This document shows, piece by piece, positions 33,417 through 42,931 of a DNA stretch of 64,000 nt. Position 1 is the stretch's first letter, and each line of letters begins with the position of its first letter. The notes under the pieces are model-generated. The model was not told the origin of the DNA. It saw nothing but the letters and a program-made list of their open reading frames with translations, and made no database searches. Location of the stretch: assembly GCA_039704465.1 (NCBI GenBank), contig JASFAU010000001.1, positions 1,736,001-1,800,000 on the forward strand. The letters run 5' to 3'. Position numbers and translations under genes: made by a program. Origin of the DNA: Plasmodiophora brassicae. Taxonomy: Eukaryota; Endomyxa; Phytomyxea; Plasmodiophorida; Plasmodiophoridae.

Positions 33417-34683
33417 TCACCTTTGCCGGTAGCGCTTATCGCCATTGGCGGAGCTCTGGCTATCGCGGCCGCGCTTGTAGCCGGTGGGTCTGGAGACGTC
33501 CGACGCCGCCCAGGGGTCGTCACGTGACGTGTCTTGATCCGCGAGATGGGTGTCTGGGCAACGAGGATCAGTACCAGGCCTAGCAAACTGGGCAACGTTC
33601 CCCGTTCGTACATTTCGTGCGGCTAGCGAACCCAAAGTTCTTGACCTGGAGGACTGTCGGGAGGGCTGCCCGGTCAATCTCGGCGTCGACGCCGGTAGGC
33701 GCTGCATAATCGCGTTGCAACAGTTCGGTATCGACTTTGTCCTGGTAGAAGGCGCCCTTATGGTGGTAGCGCTGCAGGAATTTCAGCTTGCCCTTCTCAG
33801 GAGCGTTGGCACGCGCCGCAGCCTTCTCTGCCTCGATCTCGGCGTCGGTCATCGTTCTTCTACGCGCGGTGTCCTGCATTTCCTCTTCTGCGAGTCTGCG
33901 CTCCTCCCTGTCCCGCAGCAGCCTCACCATCTCGCGAAGCTTCCATTTCTCAATCTCGACCTCATCGTCGGGATAATCGGTGTCGTCAGGCCTCTCGGCC
34001 AATGATGCTTTGACGGCCATCTCCTGTTCCAGCTCCTCACGTTCGATGACGTCAATCAGCTTGGCGGTCGCTTCTCGCTTTCGCTCAGCAATCTGCGCCT
34101 GATCGCGTTCTTCCCTCTCTCGTTCTAGCTGATCCTGCGCAGCACGTTCTTCAGTCGTCTTGCGATTCGACCTGGCAACGAACACGGGCTTAATCAGCGG
34201 TCGACCGTACTCCTGGAAGTCTTCCTCCTCCTCCTCTTCCGTTTCCGTTTCTTCCTCCTCCTCTTCAGATACCTCTTCTTCCACAGCCGCAGGCGCGACT
34301 GTCTCCGACAGGGCAGGCTCGACGGCGCGCTTCATGCGAGCACGTTGCCGGCGAACATCCACGTCTTCCTCGTCGGATTCGCTAGCGGCAGCGACTTCCG
34401 GCACTTCCAGGCCAGCGGTCTCAACGGCGGCAACGACAGCAGGCCGGACATGGGGCGGCGGCACGGCCGCCTCGCTCTCCACAATCGCTTCAATGCGAAT
34501 CTTCGACGTGGTCGGCCGAACGCGCGGCGCCCGCTGCACGGCCTCGTGGATATCAACAACATCATCGTGCTCCACCTCCTCCTCCTCCTCCTCCTCGACG
34601 GCGGCCTCCTCAGTGAACGCCTCCGGCGCCCACGAGGGACGCTCGCCGCGCCGGTATTCTCGCGCACGTCGCCGCAGCACCAT
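33417..34683 (-). CDS. MFAP1: Microfibrillar-associated protein 1 homologue (spliceosomal)
   Basis: Two exons (34683-33612 and 33553-33417) join in phase to 402 aa. The N-terminal half is Glu-rich and low complexity. The C-terminal half is the MFAP1 domain: EEDFQEYGRPLIKPVFV, a long charged helix, KLKFLQRYHHKGAFYQD, and across the intron GFASRTKYTHLADQDTS, matching the invariant RTKYTHL-DQDT ending. The protein is part of the spliceosomal B complex, with PRP38/Snu23, in the nucleus. The tail ends in a short Arg/Lys-rich segment. Confidence 0.93.
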
Positions 34684-34844
34684 TCGACAGCCAACCCGCT
34701 GGACCAGTGACGCGCGCACGGTCCGTGACCGCTCCTGCAGGAGATCAGCGCGGGCCCCCCCCCCTCCCTGTCCGCTTCCAGCTCAGCGAAGCATTAGATG
34801 GGGAAACGTGTTGCTTTTCATGATAGTGAGGTGGGGAACCAGGT

Positions 34845-37552
34845 TCACCGAGCCCGACGTGACGTGTACAGCGTGTCGAGGTCGCGACAGGTCGTGTCGA
34901 GCTCGACGACGTCGTGTGCAAGGTTCTGCTCGTACGACGCGAGGTCGGCGATCTCAGAAGAGATGCGCTTCATGTCGAGCTGGAACGCGTCGGCGAGGCG
35001 GTCGGCGTCCTGGCAGGCGACGCGGCCGACGGATTCGGCAAGGGTGGCGTCGCAGGAGAAGCCGGACGTCGACATGGGATTCTGGATGGGTTTCTCGATG
35101 TTGCATATGGCGAGACTTTCGATGTCGTGCACACAGAATAAGAGTTGCGTCAGGAGACACCGCTCGGCGATCTTCCGAACCAGCACGACGGATTCCCGGT
35201 CTAACGACCGAGTTGTCGGCCACTGCACTGCATCAGTTAAGTGGTCCCCTAGCATGATACGCAGGCGCCTAGAGACGTCGCTGTTGACCTCCGGCGCAGG
35301 AGGCGCGTCGGGCGCAGCACCTTCAGAGTAGTACCCTTCACTGTTGTTGGCAGTGAAGTAGCCATCCACAGATCTCGATTCAGTCTGCGAATCGGTGGCG
35401 AAGACTGCTGCCATGTTTCGGCTGAGACTCTATCGCCGAACGTCAAGGGTCGAAATGCAAAGGGAACATGGGCAGCTAACCAGATCGAGGAACTCGGATT
35501 TCGCTTCAACTAGTTGCACGGCGACAGCCTCAGTGGCACGAACGCGTTTTTCTACCCATTCCTGAAACGCCACTTCGAATCGCGTTAGTCGGACACTCGT
35601 GAACCAAATGATCAGAACGACGGACCGTTGACTTCATCAACAAACTGGTGAAACCCTGTAAATTTCGCGTCTGCCTTCATCGAATCCGCGATGATGGTCC
35701 CGATGCGCTTGAAAATGTGGAGGATCCGCGAGGTCATGAAGTGAACCGAAGGCACCATGAGCTCGCGCAGCCACCTGAACGAAACACTGATTAGACGATG
35801 GCAACGTACCGGAACCCGCGCGTGGTCACCAGTTGACAACTTGTGCGACCGCATGGTCCCAAGAGGGCGAGGTGGTTGCCTTCACGAAGTGGCCAGTGGC
35901 ATTCAGCCAAAGGTCACTGTTAATAGGCGGGAGTTCAGCTGTGCACAATATTGCGCGATTGACGTTGAAGAGGCGACGAATCTGGGAGCTCCCAAGCAAC
36001 TTCGCATCGAGCTCGAGTTGCCAGTCCGCCGAAGGCCCTCGGATTCCCTGTAGTTGGCTCTGCGAGATTTCCCGCTCCCAGAGGAACGGCCTCTCTCCCG
36101 ATGATTTGTACAGACAGTCCTCCTCATCGAATGTCACGCCCGACGACTTGAAACCAAACATGGACGAACTCCATACGGATGCGTCCTGTTCGGTGACTAG
36201 CTTCACCAGGTTCAGAAACTTTGACGCAATCTTCGAGACAGAGACACGAATCGTATCTGGATCGTTGGCAGACTGCAGGGACCGCAGCTCGGCAAGCTTG
36301 GCTGCTGTTTCACGTTGCTTCTCCTGAAGAGAAATTCGTACGGCGGGAAACTGCTTCGTGTAGCTGTCGTACCATTGCTTCTTGATCGCAGACTTGGCGT
36401 TCCCAAGTCCAAGAAACGGTCGCCAGTAGTCGATGTCAAATTCGGGATGAACGCTTGATCGGATCTCGGTCAGGCACTGCTCAATCAAGTCATTTTCCAA
36501 CCGCTCCAAGTTGCGAATGCGCTGGATGAGTTCATCATGCTTGCGCTCCATCAGCGCTGCACGATCGACGACAGGTGGAGGATTGCACGACACGAAGAAC
36601 TTCGTGAGAACTCGTTTTTCTTTCGGGTTCTCTGGATCGCAGCAGTGCCCTTCCAGCTTCAGTGCCAGGGCCTCTCCATTCTTCGGCAGGTTGGCGTCAA
36701 AATGAGTCGCAACGAATAGAGATGACTGTTTCCACCCAGGACGGGCATTATCTCTGATGAAGCTATATAGCATACCTAGGTTTCGGATTGTGTCAGCGTG
36801 TAGGAACAAACGAATTGGGGCAAGATCCCGGTACCGGTAGCAAGATCCTCGGACGCTTTAACAACCATGATTGGGATGACGCTTGGCATCTGAAGGTATG
36901 TTCTGACAATGCTCTCGATGGTTTTGCATCGTGGATCAATCTGAGACACGATTCCCGGCAGGTCGACAAAGAAGAGGTTGGGGCACAAATCGCTCGTAAC
37001 GTGAACTTCCAGTTCGTCAATCGAAAACCCGTTGGCACTGTGCTCCTCAACTTCCTGCATCATTTTTCCAAGGGCATTAGGTAGCGCCTAACAAGAACGT
37101 CAGCTAGACTTGAAATTCGAGAAAACTATGTCGGACCTTGTAGTCGGCTTTCATCGGACTGGAGACGCTGACGTCCGGATACAGATGGGAGACCTCTTTC
37201 GGGACTTTGACAATTTCGCACCGTGGGGTTTTCACGTCGACATTGAACTGGAGGAAGAACTTTGTTGGACATCGGGTACCAGTGTCCTCCTTAATCAACG
37301 TCAAAGGCATCCCGACGAAGAATTCGACCAGCGAGGATTTCCTGAGTACAACCACCGTCAGCAGGGGAACGCCGAGTGCAAAACGCATGATCCGCACCCA
37401 TGCGACTGAACTCCTATCAGGCACAGCGTCGGTATGGCATCAGCTGAAATGGAATGCGACCTCAAGATGGAGATGATCTTCGAAAACAGCCGGCGCTCCT
37501 CGATCTCGTCACGCGTCGCCACGAACGCTGCGCCGTGGCTTGAAGACCCCAT
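34845..37552 (-). CDS. Dynamin-family GTPase, paralogue A
   Basis: Seven exons (37552-37398, 37341-37137, 37087-36835, 36775-35830, 35774-35626, 35572-35481, 35429-34845) join in phase to 794 aa. G1 is GVQSHGKSSLVE, split by intron 1; G2 Thr lies in TGTRCPTKFFLQF; G3 is VDLPGIV. The G4 region reads VATHFD instead of TKLD, so base recognition may differ. A middle/stalk region follows, with RRLFNVNRAI, and a C-terminal GED-like helical segment (SVGRVACQDADRLADAF). No PH or proline-rich domain is seen. It would remodel membranes through GTP-driven assembly; which membrane is unknown. A diverged copy lies at 48160-50992 on the other strand. This copy has lower third-position GC and one extra intron. 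Confidence 0.88.
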
Positions 37553-37730
37553 TGCGCCGGACGATGAGTGGCGACACTGCGACGCAATCGCCCGGCACCA
37601 AAAAGGGGGGTCGCTTCGCCAGTGGCGCGTTGCTCGGCACGGCGCACGTGCGCAGTACAGTACGACAAGAGAACAGTTCATAAAGGTTATCAATATTAGG
37701 ACGTATGAATAAAAGAACAATGCAGGTGCA

Positions 37731-38812
37731 TCATCGCGTCGGAGGGAGTTCGTTCGTGGAAAAGCTGTAAGGGACTGTGGTCCATGACGTTGGCGCGACG
37801 CTCACTGATGCCAGACTCCGGCTGGAAGCATCTGCATCACGTAACATGCGCTGAGCGCGAAGTTCGGCTTCACGACGATCTTGCTCTTCCGAGTTCTCGA
37901 CGTCATCAAGTGCGACAGGTATGATGGGAGTTTCCTCAGCGAGGACCTGGATTTGGCCCCGCCGCAATGGTTCAGGAGGACTGATTTCAATTACCTTGAT
38001 GGATGGGTTTCGGCTGATGGAATATCGCTTGCTATTAAGCCGTCTGTTTCTCCGCGTCACTGATTGTACAATCCTTCGCCAGCAACAAACAACCACGACA
38101 AGGATGATCAGGGAAACGCCCACGACTGACGCGCAGATGATGAGAAGTAGTGGAAATGAGGACCGCCTCAGTGTGGGTTTCGAATCATCTTCAGGAGACG
38201 GAGCAGGGGGAACCGCCTCAGCACTAGAATCAGGCCAGCTCAGACGATGGCCCAGGGTATCGGATTTCGCAGCTGTCCTGAACCCGATCGCTACGCCAGC
38301 AGCCAATGATAAACCCGTGACAGCAGTTGATGCTGAAACAAACTTCGATTTCAACAGACCCTTTGCAAAGAATCCACCTACGATCAAGTAAGTCCTAGAA
38401 ATCAGTCACACTTTCGCATTCTTACTGTTCAATGGTGTCGCAGGGCTGGCCCTATTCAGGTAGTACAGCAGAAACCCCGCACTGGTAACGAGCAACGCAG
38501 CGTCAATCTAAAACGCCGAACGTCAATCGACGTCGATCAATACAGTCATATGGGAACTGACATTCGACATCAAGTTATTACGACGGGGAAGTACCGAGGA
38601 TGCCGTCTTGCTGGCGCTGACGTGGTCTGTACGGTATACCAGCATCAGACGACCGTTCGTGTGCTTGCAAGCGTGACCTGACCGGTGTATCGGCCTCCAT
38701 CAGTGCCTGTATCCTCACCACTGAGTCCGTCGTCGCTCGCGTCCATGGCCTGTGAACAGGCCAACATAGTGACAAGCACCACGACGAGCAGTCGATATCG
38801 TCCATACAACAT
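37731..38812 (-). CDS. Predicted membrane protein, function unknown
   Basis: A signal-peptide-like start (MLYGRYRLLVVVLVTMLACS, ATG ending at 38812) is followed by an acidic mature segment. Further exons include a hydrophobic segment (IDAALLVTSAGFLLYY) that joins by a 48-nt intron to the last exon (38377-37731). That exon contains another hydrophobic stretch, a Pro/Ser/Asp-rich part, a strong transmembrane helix (FPLLLIICASVVGVSLIILV) and a basic cytosolic tail rich in Arg, Glu and Pro. The first exon-to-second exon join is uncertain. No family is recognised; it could be a type I or multi-span surface protein. Confidence 0.5.
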
Positions 38813-38939
38813 CGAGGGCACGGCCTTGCCGGCCGCCGACGCAGTTGCCGATTGACTGCCCTCACTGTCGCGCAGTTTTCAGGCGACCACCAGTGTCCGT
38901 GGCCCTGGCTTGACCGAAGGTACGGTACTTACACTCCAG

Positions 38940-39318
38940 TTATGACGACCAGTACGCCAAATCATCGTGAACTGACTCCAAGACGACCTCCTCGTTATCC
39001 GGGTTGGGGTAGATAGCGTTGTCATCGATGTCCTTCGGCTTCTCGACGAGATCGACCTCGCGATCACAGGATCTCCACGACCCTCTGCAGCAATACGCCA
39101 ATACCCGCGAGAGACTCCCCACAGGAGTGGAAATCAGTAGGTGCTTGAGGGGCCCGTCTATTGGCCGCGCTTCCGGAACGCTTCGGTTGGGACGAGTTGA
39201 ACGAAAATGCGGTCTGACGCTCAGTATTCGCATCTCCAAGGTTATCACGCTTCTGAGAATGGACCAGGTTTCTCGTTGTGTTCGCCAGCAGTGGCACAAA
39301 AAAGAGCAGAATAGACAT
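38940..39318 (-). CDS. Possible secreted protein, two overlapping frames, uncertain
   Basis: An ATG ending at 39318 opens a hydrophobic start (MSILLFFVPLLAN) followed by an Asn/Arg/Ser-rich region, and stops near 39064. An overlapping frame ends at 38940 with VEKPKDIDDNAIYPNPDNEE, which looks coding. Joining the two needs an intron of only about 25 nt, so this may be a broken gene, a mis-joined exon or chance. No family is recognised. Confidence 0.25.
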
Positions 39319-39603
39319 TCACGAGCTCGGTTCTGGTACTCGTCGGCAACAAGGGACGAGCTGAGATCTGGTCGCTGTTCTCTCAGCAGCGAGAAAGGCC
39401 TCTGGTTCCGTCTCGAGAGGCAATGGCGTAGCGACCGAATTCACCTAGAACGTCTTTGGCTTCGGCCTGGGCGGCGTCGAAGCAGCAACGTTAGATAACG
39501 CCTATACCCCGGCAAGCGCTGCAGAAAAAATATGCTCTTGGGGTAAGGACTGCTCTGTTCTACCTGTACGTTGCGTTTATAACCGAATCTTCCTTAGGTT
39601 CCA

Positions 39604-39849
39604 GGGTTTACGTCCTTGCAGAAAGTCGCCTGGGCGGTGCGCATGCTCACATCAGGTGATTCAGCACACGAGCTGGACGATAAGTTCAGACTCGCCGAGT
39701 CTACTGCTATCGAGAACCTTCATCGCTTCAGCAATGCCATCATCGGGAACGACGCGATACGGCCTCCATCCGTCGACGACCTGAACCACCTGCTCGACGA
39801 AGGGTGGAAAGCTGGATGGCCCGGCTTGAATGTCAGATGTAACTGGTAG
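39604..39849 (+). pseudogene. PIF/Harbinger-type transposase remnant
   Basis: About 80 codons resembling the region just before the nuclease domain of Harbinger (DDE_Tnp_4) transposases: LQKVAWAVRMLTSGDSAHEL, then ESTAIENLHRFSNAI, then GWPGLN. The family normally continues with a GSIDC-containing catalytic part. Here the frame stops after RCNW, so the catalytic domain is missing. The fragment lies directly downstream of the PPR gene's 3' end. Confidence 0.6.
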
Positions 39850-39898
39850 CCAGAACTGTGAGAAACTGGTAGGCAAGTTTGCGGATAACTTTAGTTTG

Positions 39899-42382
39899 TC
39901 ACCAATAATCGCCACAGGAGCAATGGCCACCCTGAAAGTGATGATGTCGGACGGCGTCTCGAATGTGAATGTCGCGCTGATACAGGGTCGATACTGCTTT
40001 CATGGCTGTATGGCAGCTAGAACATAGTTCGGCGTTCTTGGTCGCGAATACTGTGCCGGCTGGCGAAATACTGAAAGCGTAGGCAACTGCAATCACCGGT
40101 CCATGCATGCAAACCGATGCATGACCTTCAACTGGTGAGGCACCATGATCCGAAACATCTGGACTATCAGGCGATAATCCATGAGCAGTTAGTTTCTCCA
40201 TGAGTCGGGAATGCGATTGTCGCAAGCGAAGGTCAGCATTATACAGGCCGTCACCCGGTTCGAAGCGAACAGTACGATCGCGAAGCACGACCGTCGTCCT
40301 GATCGGCGTTGGCGATAGCCCCTTTGCCGTCATGTCACGCTGGAGACGCTTCGCGTCCGACGAGCGGCCAACCTTGCTATACAGGTTCGACATTAATATG
40401 AATGCTTCCGGAAGACGCAGGGCATCATCGGGCAACGGAGGCAATGCGAGAATCGTAGAAAAGGAACGTTCTGCCCGCAGAACATCGCCGTGCTTACAGG
40501 ACAATCGAAGCAAGGTCATCCAGAGCGCCAGTGCATCGGTGGATACTGCAGACATCACGAGACGTTCGGCTTCGTCCAGCTGCCCGCCTCGACCGAACAT
40601 GTCGACCAAGCAGTTGATGTGGGTAGGATCCGGCGAGATGTTCCACTGTGCCTTGAATTCGGATAGGATCGCGTTGGCATAACCAATGTCCCCGGCATTG
40701 CCGCATGCGACCAAAAGTGACAGAAGGATTGTGCCATTCGGAGGCAGCCGGGAAGACTTCAGGCGGTCGTACGTCCTGACGGCATCTTGGAACATGCCAT
40801 GATCCGCGTATGCAGAGATCAAGACAGATAAGGAATCGGCGTCAGGAGATGGATGTTCGAGGAACAACCGGGTTGCGAGATCAATCCGTCCGCACTGGGC
40901 GTACGAACGCGCAAGGGCATTCGCAACGCGAGCTTCTCGAGCAAATGGCTTGTTGACGATGAGCTGGTGCAGAGATTGCAGCGCAGCGAGCTCGAAGGAA
41001 CGGCCGCATGCTTCGATAAGACAGGTAAGAACGGGAACATCGCCAACGGACACGTTTGCCCTGAGGTTCCTATCAAATAGGGCAACTGCGTCTGAGAACC
41101 TGCCATGACTGGCATATGCAACAATTGCACTGGAGCAAATGGCACGATCTGGACGAACGCTGCTGTCCCGAAACCGCTCGAACGTTTCGATTGCTTTCTG
41201 GGCCATCCCGCACGCGTTGTATGCTGAAATCAGGGCAGTATAGGCCACGACGCTTGGCTTTGAGCCGGAACACCGTTCTGCCAGCACCTTCTCGGCGGCC
41301 TCGAACTGAGACAACTGGCAGTACGCGTCAATCAGCGACGAAGCCAACCGATCATTCTGTAGGAACGCCCGCTGGCGCGCATAGTAATGCAACTCCTCGA
41401 TCGTTGGGAGCTTGCGCTCTCGACCACACGATGCGATAAGGAGGCATAGTTCGGGGATCCCAACAAGGTGGCCCCGGTCTCGGATTGCATTGAACATCTG
41501 GAATCCATCATCAGCTCGCCCACTGTTGGCAAGCGTGCGCAAGACCGCAGTCAAGATCCCCATGGACGGCGGGAACCGCCTCGAATCCATCCACTGGATC
41601 AAGTCGAAGACGACATCAAGACGATTCTGCGACATCAGGGCCTTCACTATGTACCCAAACGAGCATTCGCTTCGGTGGAAAGGAATGGTGTTCGACCGAA
41701 TCAGCCTCAGGATCATTTCGGCAGTATCCGCCGCCTCTGGCGAGTTGGCTTCGGCGCAACAGCCAGTGAACGCGGATAACAGTTTGTGGGTGACCTCGAC
41801 GCCGTTGCGAACGGCATCCGGCACCAGGAACATCGCCGAGTTCGGCCGCTTGGCAACTCGGCACATATGCGCCAGGCTGAACAGCGCGTTTGTCGATCGG
41901 AAGTCGCACTGGGCGTACAGGTCGAGCGCGTCGGCAACCATACAGGGTTTCGTCTTCATGCACGAATCGACAAAGTCGATGAAGATCGTGTCGCACAGTC
42001 GGACATGTCGGTCGATGGCGCCGCGAAACACAGCAGGGGCCTTGGCGGGCAGATGCCGTTTACAGAATCGCATCATCCGTTCGAAGAAGACGGTGTCCAG
42101 GCGATCGTCGGACCCGATCATGAGCTGGTAGACAGTCCACCCGCGAACATGGTCGTCCTCCTGTTGCAGGGATCTGGCGGCAAGCGCCACGGACGGGGAC
42201 CGCACGAACGCCCTGAACGCGGCCGTCGGCTGCGACGACCCGCGCTGCCCTGCCATCAGCCTCCGCAGCGTCGACAGCAGGCCTTCGTCATACGCGGACG
42301 CGTGCCGAACGCCGCCGCCTCCCGGCCGCCATACCGTGCGGCGACACCCTGGGCATGCCCGGCCGGCCACCGACGCATGCAT
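39899..42382 (-). CDS. Pentatricopeptide repeat protein with a C-terminal DYW domain
   Basis: A single open frame of 827 aa from the ATG ending at 42382. An Arg-rich, acid-poor N-terminus (about 50 residues) suggests mitochondrial import. Roughly residues 130-640 are PPR helix-turn-helix repeats (for example VVAYTALISAYNACGMAQKA). The C-terminus is a DYW domain with CSSCH, RDIHIRD, RHHHF and terminal HCSCGDYW. DYW proteins are organellar C-to-U RNA editing factors: the repeats choose the RNA site and the DYW domain is a zinc deaminase. The catalytic HSE motif here reads HGP (MHGPVIAVAYAF), so the proton-shuttling Glu is replaced by Pro while the zinc and terminal residues remain. It may bind RNA without editing, or act with another deaminase. 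Confidence 0.9.
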   Translation of the reverse strand: MHASVAGRACPGCRRTVWRPGGGGVRHASAYDEGLLSTLRRLMAGQRGSSQPTAAFRAFVRSPSVALAARSLQQEDDHVRGWTVYQLMIGSDDRLDTVFFERMMRFCKRHLPAKAPAVFRGAIDRHVRLCDTIFIDFVDSCMKTKPCMVADALDLYAQCDFRSTNALFSLAHMCRVAKRPNSAMFLVPDAVRNGVEVTHKLLSAFTGCCAEANSPEAADTAEMILRLIRSNTIPFHRSECSFGYIVKALMSQNRLDVVFDLIQWMDSRRFPPSMGILTAVLRTLANSGRADDGFQMFNAIRDRGHLVGIPELCLLIASCGRERKLPTIEELHYYARQRAFLQNDRLASSLIDAYCQLSQFEAAEKVLAERCSGSKPSVVAYTALISAYNACGMAQKAIETFERFRDSSVRPDRAICSSAIVAYASHGRFSDAVALFDRNLRANVSVGDVPVLTCLIEACGRSFELAALQSLHQLIVNKPFAREARVANALARSYAQCGRIDLATRLFLEHPSPDADSLSVLISAYADHGMFQDAVRTYDRLKSSRLPPNGTILLSLLVACGNAGDIGYANAILSEFKAQWNISPDPTHINCLVDMFGRGGQLDEAERLVMSAVSTDALALWMTLLRLSCKHGDVLRAERSFSTILALPPLPDDALRLPEAFILMSNLYSKVGRSSDAKRLQRDMTAKGLSPTPIRTTVVLRDRTVRFEPGDGLYNADLRLRQSHSRLMEKLTAHGLSPDSPDVSDHGASPVEGHASVCMHGPVIAVAYAFSISPAGTVFATKNAELCSSCHTAMKAVSTLYQRDIHIRDAVRHHHFQGGHCSCGDYW

Positions 42383-42672
42383 GGCAGGACTGTCAGCAAC
42401 GACAACGCTGGCGCATCCTGATTTGGCGGCGCCCACGACCACGATCTACCTACGGGTTCCGTTTATAATACAGAATACCTTTTCACGTTCGCCCAAGGCA
42501 GGTGTCAACAAGGGCACGTACTGCCAGTAGTGCATTCGGGGGGAGGCAGCCACAGCCTCGTTATGTCGTCGACGGCAGAGCGAGGCTACAGTTAGGCGGT
42601 CGGGGCTCCCAAACCATGTTTTGAGCGAGCTTTGAAAAACCGGTCCGGAAATCAAAAGGAAATCAAACCTCA

Positions 42673-42705
42673 GGCGATAGCGGGCGCGAAGCGCCCGCTA
42701 TCGCC
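42673..42705. repeat. Perfect 15-bp GC-rich hairpin with a T-run after it
   Basis: Arms 42673-42687 and 42691-42705 are exact reverse complements (ggcgatagcgggcgc) around a GAA loop, followed by cgtcttttt. It lies between the PPR gene start (42382) and the 3' end of the large transposon-like gene (42932). It has the shape of a bacterial intrinsic terminator but sits in nuclear-type DNA. It could be a processing or termination element, or part of a mobile element's end. Confidence 0.85.
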
Positions 42706-42931
42706 CGTCTTTTTCAACCACATGGTAAACAAATGTTGAACCTGGTGTCTGCAGGCTGCTGACTGGGATCAGGCGATGCGAATTCGCTGAAGGCATTCCC
42801 CATCGCTGGCTGCTTTGACGACGCGCTCCCGACGACACCGCTCTATATAGAGTCTGTTAATCAACGGTACACTTTATCGATTTCAGCCGTTCAATGACCA
42901 TCAAAAGCGTGGTTAAATGCAAGCGGACTGT

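Noticed and set aside
42673..42715. Rho-independent terminator as evidence of bacterial DNA
   Set aside because: The genes on both sides are intron-bearing or eukaryote-specific, so the hairpin is reported as an unexplained element instead.
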